Part shown: positions 1-9,005 of the stretch, one piece after another
Layout of the letters: every line of letters begins with the position of its first letter
How positions within the stretch are numbered: the first letter of the stretch is position 1
Source: Caballeronia arationis
Lineage (GTDB): Bacteria > Pseudomonadota > Gammaproteobacteria > Burkholderiales > Burkholderiaceae
Reading direction: 5' to 3'
Length of the DNA stretch: 35,923 nt
Assembly (NCBI RefSeq): GCF_001544975.2
Contig: NZ_FCOG02000066.1
Span: 1 to 35,923 of the forward strand
Notes under the pieces: model-generated
Told to the model about the DNA's origin: nothing
The model's input: the letters and a program-made list of their open reading frames with translations, nothing else
The model's database searches: none
Program-made: the position numbers and the translations under genes

Positions 1-53
1 CCCGCCGTGAGGCCGGGTCCCCGCATTGATTCAAGGCTGAAGCGAAACGGGCC

Positions 54-1499
54 TTAAACCGCCATCACCGAAACCGCCTTGGTGACGAGATACGCTTCCA
101 TCGCTTCCGGCCCGCCTTCAGACCCGTATCCGGAATCCTTGACGCCGCCAAACGGCATTTCCGGCGAAGGCGTCGCGGGCTGGTTGATCCACAGCATGCC
201 GACTTCCATCTGCTGCGAAAGCAGATGCACGTTCTTGAACGACTTCGTGAACGCATAGCCCGCCAGCCCATACGGCAGACGATTGGCTTCGCCGATTGCC
301 TCTTCCAGCGTGTCGAAGCCGCGCACCGCCGCCACGGGACCGAACGGCTCGTTGTTGAACACGTCGGCTTCGAGCGACACGTTCGTCAACACCGTCGGCG
401 CGAAGAAGTTGCCTTCCGAACCCACGCGCTCGCCGCCCGTTGCGACCGTCGCACCCGTCGCGCGCGCGTTTTGGAGCACCTTGTCCATCGCGGTGAGACG
501 GCGCGCATTCGCGAGCGGCCCGAGCGTCGTGCCTTCCGCGAGACCGTCGCCGAGCTTCAGGCTTTCCGCGTGCTTCACCAGCGCCTGCACGAATTCCTCG
601 CGGATGCTGTTGTGCACGAGGAAGCGCGTCGGAGAAATGCAGACCTGCCCCGCGTTGCGGAACTTCGCGCCGCCCGAAGCCTTTACGGCCAGCGCGACGT
701 CCGCATCCTCCGCGACGATCACCGGCGCGTGGCCGCCCAGCTCCATCGTCGCGCGCTTCATGTGCGAACCCGCGAGCGCGGCAAGCTGCTTGCCGACCGG
801 CGTCGAGCCGGTGAACGTCACCTTGCGGATGACCGGATGCGGAATCAGGTAGCCGGAAATCTCGGCGGGGTCGCCGAAGACGAGGCCCACCGTGCCGGCC
901 GGCACGCCCGCATCGACGAACGCCTGCAGCAGGCCGGCGGGCGACGCCGGCGTCTCCTCGGGCGCCTTCACGAGGAACGAGCAGCCGCTCGCGAGCGCCG
1001 CGCTCAGCTTGCGCACGACCTGATTGACCGGGAAGTTCCACGGCGTGAATGCGGCGACCGGTCCGATCGGCTCCTTGATGACGAGCTGCTGCGCGGACAG
1101 GTTGCGCGACGGCACGATCCGGCCATACACGCGGCGCCCTTCATCCGCGAACCATTCGATGATGTCCGCGGCCGCGAGCACTTCGACGCGCGCTTCCGGG
1201 AACGGCTTGCCCTGCTCCTGCGTCATCAGGCGCGCGATGTCCGCGGCGCGCTCGCGCACGAGAGAGGCGGCCTTGCGCATCGTCGTGGCGCGCTCGTTGG
1301 CCGGCACCTTGCGCCATGCCTCGAAGCCTTTCTGCGCGGCTTCGAGCGCACGGTCCAGATCGGGAATGCCGGCGTGCGCGACCTTGCCGATGGGCTTGCC
1401 CGTCGCAGGATTGACGACGTCGAGCGTCTTGCCGCTCAGGGCGTCGCACCACTCGTTGTTGATGAGGAGCCGGGTATCTGTGTAGCCTGAAGTAGCCAT
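54..1499 (-). CDS. gabD: NAD(P)-dependent succinate-semialdehyde dehydrogenase
   Basis: This 481-residue protein belongs to the aldehyde dehydrogenase superfamily and is closest in character to GabD-type enzymes, which oxidise succinate semialdehyde to succinate in the cytoplasm. The Rossmann-fold motif FTPWNFP is near residue 151. The catalytic general base lies in MELGGHAP (Glu253) and the nucleophile in GQVCISPTR (Cys287). The length matches the family. The start at 1499 is chosen because a complementary AAGGA lies at good spacing before it and the product begins MATSGYTDT; the frame stays open upstream but that part has no family resemblance. It lies 125 bases downstream of the iron-containing alcohol dehydrogenase on the same strand. 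Together the two could oxidise 4-hydroxybutyrate via the semialdehyde to succinate. That substrate is inferred; related semialdehydes such as glutarate semialdehyde are possible. Confidence 0.9.
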   Translation of the reverse strand: MATSGYTDTRLLINNEWCDALSGKTLDVVNPATGKPIGKVAHAGIPDLDRALEAAQKGFEAWRKVPANERATTMRKAASLVRERAADIARLMTQEQGKPFPEARVEVLAAADIIEWFADEGRRVYGRIVPSRNLSAQQLVIKEPIGPVAAFTPWNFPVNQVVRKLSAALASGCSFLVKAPEETPASPAGLLQAFVDAGVPAGTVGLVFGDPAEISGYLIPHPVIRKVTFTGSTPVGKQLAALAGSHMKRATMELGGHAPVIVAEDADVALAVKASGGAKFRNAGQVCISPTRFLVHNSIREEFVQALVKHAESLKLGDGLAEGTTLGPLANARRLTAMDKVLQNARATGATVATGGERVGSEGNFFAPTVLTNVSLEADVFNNEPFGPVAAVRGFDTLEEAIGEANRLPYGLAGYAFTKSFKNVHLLSQQMEVGMLWINQPATPSPEMPFGGVKDSGYGSEGGPEAMEAYLVTKAVSVMAV

Positions 1500-1624
1500 G
1501 TCGTGTTCCTTACGGTTGAAGGGCCGCCGCTCAGTGTATGCAACCGGGACGCAGCGGCCGGATGATGCAGGACCAACATCGATCTTATCCGATTGGGCAA
1601 AAATGCTCAGGAGCGCCCCCCGGA

Positions 1625-2764
1625 TCACATCGATGCGTCGAGCATCGTCAGATAGTCGTCGGGCGAGGCTTCGCGCGGATTGGTCTTGTGGCTGTGGTCC
1701 TTCAGCGCGCCCGCGACGATGCGCGGGAACATCTCGCGCGTCACGCCCAGTTCGGCGAGCCCGGCCGGCAGACCGAGCTTCGCGGTCATCGAGCGGATCG
1801 CCGGGCCGACTTCTGCGCCGGTTTCCAGGCCCATTGCCTGGGCGATGCGCTGGAGCTTGCCTTCGTCCTTCATCGACGAAGCCGCGCTGTTGAACGCGAT
1901 CACGGCGGGCAGGAAGATCGCATTGAGCGTGCCGTGATGCAGGCGCGGATCGATGCCGCCGAGCGAATGGCTCAGGCTGTGCACGCAGCCGAGCCCCTTC
2001 TGGAACGCCAGCGCGCCCTGCATCGACGCGCTCATCATGTTCAGTCGAGCCACGCGGTCGCTGCCGTCGCGCGTTGCGCGCTCGATGTGGCGCCACGCGC
2101 GCCAGAGTCCGTCGAGCGCGATGCCGTCCGCAGGCGGATTGAACGCCGGCGCCATGAAGGTTTCGAGGCAATGCGCGATCGCGTCCATGCCGGTGGCGGC
2201 CGTGAGCTTCGGCGGGAGGCCTGCGGTCAGGTCCGGATCGCAGATCGCCACCTTCGGCACGACATGGGGCGAAATCACGCCGGCCTTGCGTCCGTCGTCG
2301 AGAATCAGGATCGCGCCGCGGCCCACTTCGCTGCCGGTGCCGGCTGTCGTCGGGATCGCGATCACGGGCGCGGTCGCCGACGTGATGCGCGCCGCGCCGC
2401 CTTCGATCAGCGCGAAGCTTTGCAGCGGGCCTTCATGCGTCGCGCACACGGCGACGCCCTTCGCCAGATCGATCGACGAGCCGCCGCCCACGGCGATCAC
2501 GCCGTCGCAGACGCCCGCGCGGTAGGCCGCGACTGCCTCGCGCACGGCCGATTCGTTCGGATTCGGCGGCGTCCGGTCGAATACCGCTGCGGGCGTCGCG
2601 CCTGCGAGTGCGGCGAGCACGGTATCGAGAATGCCGGCGGCACGAATGCCCGCGTCCGTCACGATGAGCGGACGACGAATGCCGATGCGCTTGCATTCGC
2701 CGGCAAGCAGCCGGATCGCGCCGCAGTCGAACTGGATCTGGGTGATGTAGTTGATGAGGGACAT
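1625..2764 (-). CDS. Iron-containing alcohol dehydrogenase
   Basis: This 379-residue protein is a group III (iron-containing) alcohol dehydrogenase. The nucleotide-binding motif GGGSSIDLAK is near residues 93-102 and the family segment PTTAGTGSEV near 138-147. The expected metal ligands are present: Asp194 and His198 in GMDAIAHCLE, His262 in GCVHSLSH and His277 in LHHGTL. It should interconvert an alcohol and an aldehyde or ketone using NAD(H). Its pairing with the downstream succinate-semialdehyde dehydrogenase suggests 4-hydroxybutyrate dehydrogenase activity, but maleylacetate reductase relatives look similar, so the substrate is an inference. The start at 2764 has no strong ribosome binding site, but the N-terminus fits the family. 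The divergent LysR gene is probably its regulator, acting in the 129-base gap between them. Confidence 0.88.
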   Translation of the reverse strand: MSLINYITQIQFDCGAIRLLAGECKRIGIRRPLIVTDAGIRAAGILDTVLAALAGATPAAVFDRTPPNPNESAVREAVAAYRAGVCDGVIAVGGGSSIDLAKGVAVCATHEGPLQSFALIEGGAARITSATAPVIAIPTTAGTGSEVGRGAILILDDGRKAGVISPHVVPKVAICDPDLTAGLPPKLTAATGMDAIAHCLETFMAPAFNPPADGIALDGLWRAWRHIERATRDGSDRVARLNMMSASMQGALAFQKGLGCVHSLSHSLGGIDPRLHHGTLNAIFLPAVIAFNSAASSMKDEGKLQRIAQAMGLETGAEVGPAIRSMTAKLGLPAGLAELGVTREMFPRIVAGALKDHSHKTNPREASPDDYLTMLDASM

Positions 2765-2849
2765 TGATTGATGACGCGAAGTTATACGAACGGGAGATTC
2801 ACCAGTATAGTGCGCGATCTGACGCCCCGATATTGACGACTTTTGATAC

Positions 2850-2859
2850 CGTTATAACG
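2850..2859. promoter_or_regulatory. Palindrome in the LysR/ADH divergent region
   Basis: CGTTATAACG is a perfect 10-base palindrome about 35 bases before the LysR start, in an AT-richer stretch of the 129-base divergent gap. LysR regulators normally bind dyads of the T-N11-A kind between themselves and a divergent target, so this is a plausible operator core. The palindrome is seen directly; its use by this regulator is inferred. Confidence 0.35.
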
Positions 2860-2893
2860 TTTCCTCAAGGCAGGCGCTTCGGGCCGCATCCGC

Positions 2894-3841
2894 ATGACAC
2901 CCACGCTCAACTCGATCATCTCCCGATTGCACGTCAAGCAACTGCGCCTTCTGATCGCGCTCGGAGAACATGGCTCGCTGCTGGGGGCCGCGAAGCAGCT
3001 CGCGTTGACGCAGCCCGGCGCGAGCAAGGCGCTGCACGAGATCGAAACGACTTTCGGCACGCCGCTCTTCGTGCGCACGAATCGCGGACTCGAACCCAAC
3101 GCGGCCGGTCATTGCGTGCTTCGCTACGCGCGCCTCATCCATACCGATCTTGCGCATCTGCGCGAGGAGATCGTCGGGATCATGCGCGGGGCTGGTGGGC
3201 GAGTGTCGGTCGGCGTCATCATGGGCGCCGTGCCGCTACTGACAGACGCGATCACCGCCGTGATGGAGGAACAGCCCGAGATGTCGGTGGAGATCGTCGA
3301 GGACACGAGCGCCACGCTGCTCAGCCTGATCGATGCCGGCCGGCTCGACCTCGCCATATGCCGTACCAGCGTGAGCCAGACGCCCTATTTGTACGACAGC
3401 GTGTTCGTGCAGGACGAAACGCTCGCGGTCATCGCGAACACGGCGCATCCGCTTGCGCGGCGCCGCCGTCTTTCGCTTGGCGATCTCGCTCGTGACCGGT
3501 GGATCGTGTATCGCGCGAACATGCCGATGCGCGTGTTGCTCGAACGCGAATTCCACGACGCCGGGCTGCGGTTTCCCGCACATCTGCTCGAAACGACATC
3601 GGCGTTCGCAACGCTTTCGCTCTTGCAGAAGAATGCGACACTGGTCGCGCTGGTTTCGGTCGACGTCGCGCGGTTTTGCACGGAGCACGGCGTCGCATGC
3701 ACGCTGCCGCTAAAGCTGTCATCGCAGAGCGAAGCGTATGAACTGGTGACGCGGCGCGATGCGCCGTTGTCGCCGGGGGCGCGGATGCTGATGGGGGCGA
3801 TCGTGGGGGCGGGTGCCAGGCAGCGGCGGTTCACGGAATGA
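2894..3841 (+). CDS. LysR-family transcriptional regulator
   Basis: This 315-residue protein has the LysR layout. The N-terminal winged helix-turn-helix covers roughly residues 13-72 (LRLLIALGEHGSLLGAAKQL, then LTQPGASKALHEIE, then TPLFVR). A type 2 periplasmic-binding-protein-like effector domain follows from about residue 95. The gene is divergent from the alcohol dehydrogenase/semialdehyde dehydrogenase pair, the usual arrangement for a LysR protein controlling its neighbour in response to a pathway metabolite. Some relatives in the galactose-binding GbpR branch share this N-terminal style, but the ligand cannot be read from sequence. Its last 11 bases overlap the 3' end of the large minus-strand STAND gene, so the two are convergent and overlapping. 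Confidence 0.92.
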   Translation: MTPTLNSIISRLHVKQLRLLIALGEHGSLLGAAKQLALTQPGASKALHEIETTFGTPLFVRTNRGLEPNAAGHCVLRYARLIHTDLAHLREEIVGIMRGAGGRVSVGVIMGAVPLLTDAITAVMEEQPEMSVEIVEDTSATLLSLIDAGRLDLAICRTSVSQTPYLYDSVFVQDETLAVIANTAHPLARRRRLSLGDLARDRWIVYRANMPMRVLLEREFHDAGLRFPAHLLETTSAFATLSLLQKNATLVALVSVDVARFCTEHGVACTLPLKLSSQSEAYELVTRRDAPLSPGARMLMGAIVGAGARQRRFTE

Positions 3842-6800
3842 ACCGCCGTCGTGCGTTTGCACTGAAGCCCTGGGCCACGACAGGAAGGGATTCCATCAGT
3901 TGTTGATCGTCGGTCATGCTGACGAACCCGCTTTTCCACACCTGGAACTCGGCCCGGAAAAGCCTGTTCCCATACGAAACGTTGCTCTCCAGCGACCAGG
4001 ACTTCTGATCGAGCGATTCGCGCGGCGGTGTCGACGCGCCTACGTGAATCGGCAACTGATATTGCTCGGCCGTCGTGAGCGCCCGAGTGAAGTCGAGTTC
4101 CGCGGGCGACTCAAGAAGCGTAAAGGAGCTTTCGTCTCCCTGCACTGCGGTGCAAAAAAACTTCGCGAACTGCCGCACGTTGTCTGCCCGGCTCAAATCG
4201 ACGGTACCGACGATGTTCAGTTTGTGAATGGGCTGAGACGTGCCATCGAGAAGCACGCATCCGTGCGCTGACTTGCAGAACGTTATCAACCCTTCGACGC
4301 CATCGAGGCCGCACGACTCCGCCTCGCACAACAGCGCGTCCGGATAGAACAAAGGCTGAAACGTGCGCACGCGAGTGACCGGACCCGAGTTGATCCACTG
4401 CGAATCCCGATTCAGCGCCCGGACGAGTTCCTCGATCAGGGTCGCCGCCTCTTCTCGACCAAGCACTGTCCACTCGTCTGCTTCACCGACGATAGGGGCC
4501 ATGGGCCACGGCTTGTCCGTTGACGCAATCAACGGTTCGCGTATGGACGCGGCCAGCCGATCTCCGCGCAACCATTCGATTTGCGGCGTCCCCGACACGG
4601 CGTCCTGCCTGCCGTCGTTCACCACGTACTCAGTCCAGAGCGGCAGACTGGCCCCTTGCTCCTGAAGCAATCGCACGATCGAACCGTGGCCGGCATATCC
4701 GGCGTGACACAGCGCTGTCCAGCCCTTCTTGTCAACCGCTTGCCGCTCGCTCTCATCCAGCGCATTCAGCAGCAGCAGGACTATCGGATACTGGCCTTTG
4801 CGCGCAGCGGCCATGAGCGGCGTGTGACCACTGGCGTTGGCTATCCGGCCGTCCGCCCGGTGGTCGGACAAAAGCAATTGCACGATCCCCTCCTGGCCTT
4901 GCCCTACCGCGTGCATCAGCACCGTGCTGTTTTTCTTGTCCGCTGCATGCGGATTCGCCCCGAGGCCGAGCAGAAGCCGCACGGTGCTCTCGGTGCTGCC
5001 CGCGATCGCCATCATCAACGCCGTGTGGCCGGCCTTATCCGCTGCATCCAGTTTCGATCCGGCATCGACAAGCAGCTTGACGATCGCATCCTTGCCGTTC
5101 AGGGCCGCGCGAATGAGCGGTGTCCGGCCGTCGTCGTCGCCCGCGTCGAGGTCGGCACCCCGTTCGATCAGCAGACTGACGTGGTCGACGTGCCCCGCTT
5201 CCGCCGCCATGGCGAGCGCAGTTCTGCCCCACTTGTCGGCGGCATCGACGTCGTCGGCGCCCCCTTTGTCGAGCAGGACGCGCAGTATCGCCGCATCGTC
5301 GGCTTGCGCGGCGATCACCAATGACACGCGCCCGTCCGAATCCTGCATGACCGGACTTGCACCCGCGTCCACCAGCAACTGTGCGCACGCGGCGGACCGG
5401 GTGGCCGCATAAGTGAGCGCGTCTTGCAGGAGCTGGCTTCGCTCTTCGGACGCTTCGATCCGGGAGACGAATCCGCCGAGTTGGCCGGCATCGCCTGCGG
5501 ACGCCGCCGCCAGCACCAGTCCTCTTGCGACGTCAGCGGGCAAGCCCTGGGAGAAATCGCCCAGATGATTCAAAAGGAGATCGGCGATCTCGAGATGCCC
5601 GCGGTGACTGGCCCAGGCAGCGGCGTCGAAGCCGGTGGGATGATGGCGCAACGCCGGGTCGGCGCCGAGTTGCAGCAACAACTCCACGGCTTCCCGCTTG
5701 CCGGCGAACGCGGCGCACACGAGCGGCGTCGAGCCGGCCGCTGCCTCGATATTGACGTCTACGCCGACTTCGACAAGCCGGCGAATCTTGTCCGCCCTGC
5801 CCGCGAGCGCAGCGAAATGAATCGGGGTGAATCCGCGTGCCATCATGACCCACGCGTTCGCGCGATTGAGCACGCCCGCGTCGGCACCGACTTCCCCTTG
5901 CGGAGCCGCAGTTCCGCCTTCAGACTCGCCCCAGATTGCGTCATAGAAGGGTGCAAAGGACTCGTCGTCGGACAATGGACGCTTGGCCACGAGCCCTTCC
6001 TTGAGCAATTCGTCCACTTCGCTGATTTCACCGCGGAAGATGGCATCTTCGATTCGCCGCTCTTTCGCCTCCTTGTCGGATTCGGAAAGGAGGTCGGAAA
6101 CCAGTGTTCGACGACTGTCCCGGAATCGGGACGGATGGCCTGCGAACAGTGCTTGCGCGGCCTCGAGTCGTTCCGGAGACAGCAGGTACGCCGGCGAGCG
6201 CCAGTTGCGATCCCAGCGGAGCGCTTCGCGCTCGATCTCGCGGATCTGCTGGATCTGATGCTTGTTTTCGCCGAGCCACTTTCTCAGCAGTGGCCACTCG
6301 TCGAAATACACTTCGTGCGCCAGGGTCAGCGTGTCCGCGCTTTCTCGCTCTTCGGTGCGCAGGAAAAGCTGCCACACCAGCTCCTGCTCGACGAATTCCG
6401 ACGGATCTTCGAGCGTATCCGACGCGAACAACGCGATGACGTCGCTACGCCTCGCGACCTTCGACACGGGCAGCCCCTCGTCGTCCACGTCGACGATCAA
6501 CGAAAACAAGGCCAGCAGCCGGTCCTCCCCCAATCCGTACTGCGCCAGTTTTTCAGACAACTGTCTCGCCCTGCGATCCAGGATGCCGCGCAGTCCTCCT
6601 TGCCGCTCGTATTCCGCGAGCGTCATGGGCGCCGTGCGGCCACTGCGCTCATACAGGTCGTGCAACGTCAGCGCCAGCAAAGGCGTCGCGTTGCGCTGAT
6701 CCTCGAAGTCTTCGATCAGCCGGTCGACCAGGGCAGCCTCCGGACCTTCGACTCCGGCGAAGATCGCTGGTCCCTCTATCACGTCGCGCAGATAGACGAT

Positions 6801-7976
6801 CCGCACGTGGTCGACGGGCCGCTCCAGCCATTCGATTCCCTGCGGCGAACTGAGCGCTGGCCGACGCGCCCATTCGCCCTTTTGGTCGACCCGGTGCGCA
6901 ATGATCACATGACTCCTGGGCACGGCGGCGAGGGCCACGAGAATCCGCTGGAAATCTTCGATTTCCTTCGCAGGAGCCGAATAAAGCCGCTCGAACTGAT
7001 CGATAAATAAATACAGCCCGGAATAGTCTTCCAGCGCCTTGTTCAAGGACGCGACCTGTTTTTCCGGAAAGTGTTTGATTGCAAGCGTGGTTACGCCCGG
7101 GAGAAAGCCCTGCAGCAATTCGGCGAGTTGTTGTCCGGGCTGACCGCTCGGACGCATGACCGCGGTTTTGGCGTCGGAATCGAGCCGCCCCAGAATGCCC
7201 GCATTGACGAGCGACGATTTCCCGACACCCGACGCGCCATACAGCATGATGAACCGGTTGCCGGCTTTCATGGCCGCCTGAATGGATGCGATGTTTTGCT
7301 CCCGTCCGAAAATGCATTTGGCATATTCCAGGGTGAGCGGCATCAGTCCGGGATACGGATTGAGCGAGGGCAATGCGCCGCCGCCAGTCGTTTGAGCGGT
7401 GCGAAGCAGCGAAATACTTTTTTCGTATTTTTCGCGGATCGCGTCCATAAGCGCCTTTTCAAGCGCCGACAACAGTTCCGCGGCATCCGCAATTTCGACG
7501 ATCGAGGTCTGGATATAGTTCAGCGGTATTTTCGTATCGCCGCTCGTGATTTTGAACGGTGCCTTTAACCATGCATGCATCCGGTCGTATTCTTCCAGCG
7601 CTTTTTCGTAGCCGTCCTTGCGCTGCTGCGGCGGAGTATCGTTCAGGAATATCTTGAAGTTGTTCGCGCCATTTATTCCCTCCATGCGCTCGCAAATTTC
7701 CCCGATCGTCCCGTCGCCAATCCTGTTACTGAGGCAAACGATAAAAAGATCGGCCTCGCTGGGTCTGAACTGCTTTGAAAAAATGAGCTGATTCGGGTCG
7801 GCGAATGCATCGAGGAGAATCCGGTCGTTCTCGTCGTCCCACATGCAAATCTGCAATTCGAAATATTTTTGCCATGGACCAATATTGACGGCCTTGATGG
7901 ACAGATCTCTGATGCCGGCAGCCAGTTTGCGTGCTGAACTCGGATACGAAAGAAATAGTCTGAAGGTTTCACGCAT
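3831..7976 (-). CDS. DUF4062/TIR-like, nSTAND1 NTPase, ankyrin-repeat protein
   Basis: This gene encodes 1381 residues. Residues 1-180 resemble the DUF4062/TIR-like N-terminus that precedes many STAND NTPases (FRLFLSYPSS at 5-14, RPSEADLFIVCLSNRIG at 71-87). Residues 205-640 form an nSTAND1-type NTPase: lead-in NPYPGLMPLT, Walker A GASGVGKSS (247-255), Walker B LYLFIDQFE (321-329), and a winged-helix-like arm near 450-560. At least ten ankyrin repeats fill about 714-1110. Residues 1115-1381 I do not recognise. In such proteins the repeats usually sense a trigger, the NTPase oligomerises and the N-terminus acts as effector; an antiphage role is inferred. The start at 7976 has a strong GAGGAG site; a start 20 codons earlier lacks one. 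The 5' third is visibly AT-richer than its neighbours, hinting at transfer. It lies 116 bases downstream of the ABC permease gene, with a weak TATACT -10-like element at 8024-8029, so readthrough from that operon is possible. Confidence 0.85.
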   Translation of the reverse strand: MRETFRLFLSYPSSARKLAAGIRDLSIKAVNIGPWQKYFELQICMWDDENDRILLDAFADPNQLIFSKQFRPSEADLFIVCLSNRIGDGTIGEICERMEGINGANNFKIFLNDTPPQQRKDGYEKALEEYDRMHAWLKAPFKITSGDTKIPLNYIQTSIVEIADAAELLSALEKALMDAIREKYEKSISLLRTAQTTGGGALPSLNPYPGLMPLTLEYAKCIFGREQNIASIQAAMKAGNRFIMLYGASGVGKSSLVNAGILGRLDSDAKTAVMRPSGQPGQQLAELLQGFLPGVTTLAIKHFPEKQVASLNKALEDYSGLYLFIDQFERLYSAPAKEIEDFQRILVALAAVPRSHVIIAHRVDQKGEWARRPALSSPQGIEWLERPVDHVRIVYLRDVIEGPAIFAGVEGPEAALVDRLIEDFEDQRNATPLLALTLHDLYERSGRTAPMTLAEYERQGGLRGILDRRARQLSEKLAQYGLGEDRLLALFSLIVDVDDEGLPVSKVARRSDVIALFASDTLEDPSEFVEQELVWQLFLRTEERESADTLTLAHEVYFDEWPLLRKWLGENKHQIQQIREIEREALRWDRNWRSPAYLLSPERLEAAQALFAGHPSRFRDSRRTLVSDLLSESDKEAKERRIEDAIFRGEISEVDELLKEGLVAKRPLSDDESFAPFYDAIWGESEGGTAAPQGEVGADAGVLNRANAWVMMARGFTPIHFAALAGRADKIRRLVEVGVDVNIEAAAGSTPLVCAAFAGKREAVELLLQLGADPALRHHPTGFDAAAWASHRGHLEIADLLLNHLGDFSQGLPADVARGLVLAAASAGDAGQLGGFVSRIEASEERSQLLQDALTYAATRSAACAQLLVDAGASPVMQDSDGRVSLVIAAQADDAAILRVLLDKGGADDVDAADKWGRTALAMAAEAGHVDHVSLLIERGADLDAGDDDGRTPLIRAALNGKDAIVKLLVDAGSKLDAADKAGHTALMMAIAGSTESTVRLLLGLGANPHAADKKNSTVLMHAVGQGQEGIVQLLLSDHRADGRIANASGHTPLMAAARKGQYPIVLLLLNALDESERQAVDKKGWTALCHAGYAGHGSIVRLLQEQGASLPLWTEYVVNDGRQDAVSGTPQIEWLRGDRLAASIREPLIASTDKPWPMAPIVGEADEWTVLGREEAATLIEELVRALNRDSQWINSGPVTRVRTFQPLFYPDALLCEAESCGLDGVEGLITFCKSAHGCVLLDGTSQPIHKLNIVGTVDLSRADNVRQFAKFFCTAVQGDESSFTLLESPAELDFTRALTTAEQYQLPIHVGASTPPRESLDQKSWSLESNVSYGNRLFRAEFQVWKSGFVSMTDDQQLMESLPVVAQGFSANARRRFIP

Positions 7977-8092
7977 CTGACTGACTCCTCTCGCTGATAA
8001 CCCGACGGGGATATTTTCAACGAAGTATAGAAACAAAAACGAGGAGTCGGATCAGGTATCGTACGACGTGACGCATGCTGCTCGCCGGCCGG

Positions 8093-9004
8093 TCAGGACA
8101 TCGCATTCGCGCCGCGCCTCCTCTTCGCCAGCCACCGCACTGCCAGCAAACACCCGACCATCACCGTCAGCGACAACACCGTCGTCATCGTTCCGAGCGC
8201 GTAGATGACAGGCGTGGTGACCGACGTCGTCAGCCCCTGAAGCTCCAGCGGCAAGGTGTTCTGCTCTCCGATCGCCTGCGAGGTCCGCGCGATCTCGTCC
8301 CACGACAGCGTGAACCCGAACATCCCGACGCCGATGACCGAAGGCCCGATGATCGGCAACACGACATGCCTGAACGTCTGCCACGGCGTGCTCCCGAGAT
8401 CGCGCGACGCTTCCTCGTAAGCCGGATTGAAACGGTTGAATACCGCGAACATCACGAGCAGCCCAAAGGGCAACGTCCACGTGAGATGCGCGCCGAGCGC
8501 CGACGTGAAGAGCCCCATTGAAGTCGTATAGCCATCCGCGAACGACTCGAATCCCCAGGCCGTAGCGAGATACTTGATGCCGTTATCCAGCAGCCGGAAC
8601 GTCAGCCCGATTCCGAGCGACACGATGATCGAAGGCATGATGAGACTCGCCACCGACACATAGAACACGGCCGTGTCGCCGCGAAAACGCCGCCTGAATG
8701 CCAGCCCCGCCGCGACCGAGAACAGCACCGTCAGCACCGTCACCGCGAGCGCGAGCCGCACGGAGCGCCAGAACGCACCCCAGATGTCGATATCGCCGAC
8801 GCCGCTGCGAAGCGCCTCGAACCAGTTCAGCGACACGCCGCGCATCGGAAATGTCAGGCCGCCTTCGGGGCCCTGAAACGAGAGAATGAAAATCGTGATG
8901 ACGGGACCATAAAGAAACAGCACGAAGAGCCCGAACACGAGCGCGAGCCAGTAGAAGCTCGCCGGCCGATGCTCGCGGTGATGCGTGAGTGCACGCGTGG
9001 CCAT
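8093..9004 (-). CDS. ABC transporter permease, PotC-like
   Basis: This is an inner-membrane permease of 303 residues, the last gene of a four-gene importer operon. It has about six hydrophobic segments, beginning with FYWLALVFGLFVLFLYGP near residue 17. The EAA loop that docks with the ATPase is seen as EEASRDLGSTPWQTFRHVVLP. The layout matches PotC-type permeases of polyamine/opine/phosphonate importers. The start at 9004 follows a good AAGGAG site. The stop of the upstream permease gene ends one base before it, so the two are translationally coupled. The substrate is not certain; the family imports small cationic or amine-containing compounds. Confidence 0.9.
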   Translation of the reverse strand: MATRALTHHREHRPASFYWLALVFGLFVLFLYGPVITIFILSFQGPEGGLTFPMRGVSLNWFEALRSGVGDIDIWGAFWRSVRLALAVTVLTVLFSVAAGLAFRRRFRGDTAVFYVSVASLIMPSIIVSLGIGLTFRLLDNGIKYLATAWGFESFADGYTTSMGLFTSALGAHLTWTLPFGLLVMFAVFNRFNPAYEEASRDLGSTPWQTFRHVVLPIIGPSVIGVGMFGFTLSWDEIARTSQAIGEQNTLPLELQGLTTSVTTPVIYALGTMTTVLSLTVMVGCLLAVRWLAKRRRGANAMS

Positions 9005-9005
9005 G

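Noticed and set aside
225..1490. Long open frame antisense to the succinate-semialdehyde dehydrogenase gene
   Set aside because: It is rich in Arg, Ala and His with no domain, as is usual for the opposite strand of G+C-rich genes; the minus-strand gene has full catalytic motifs.
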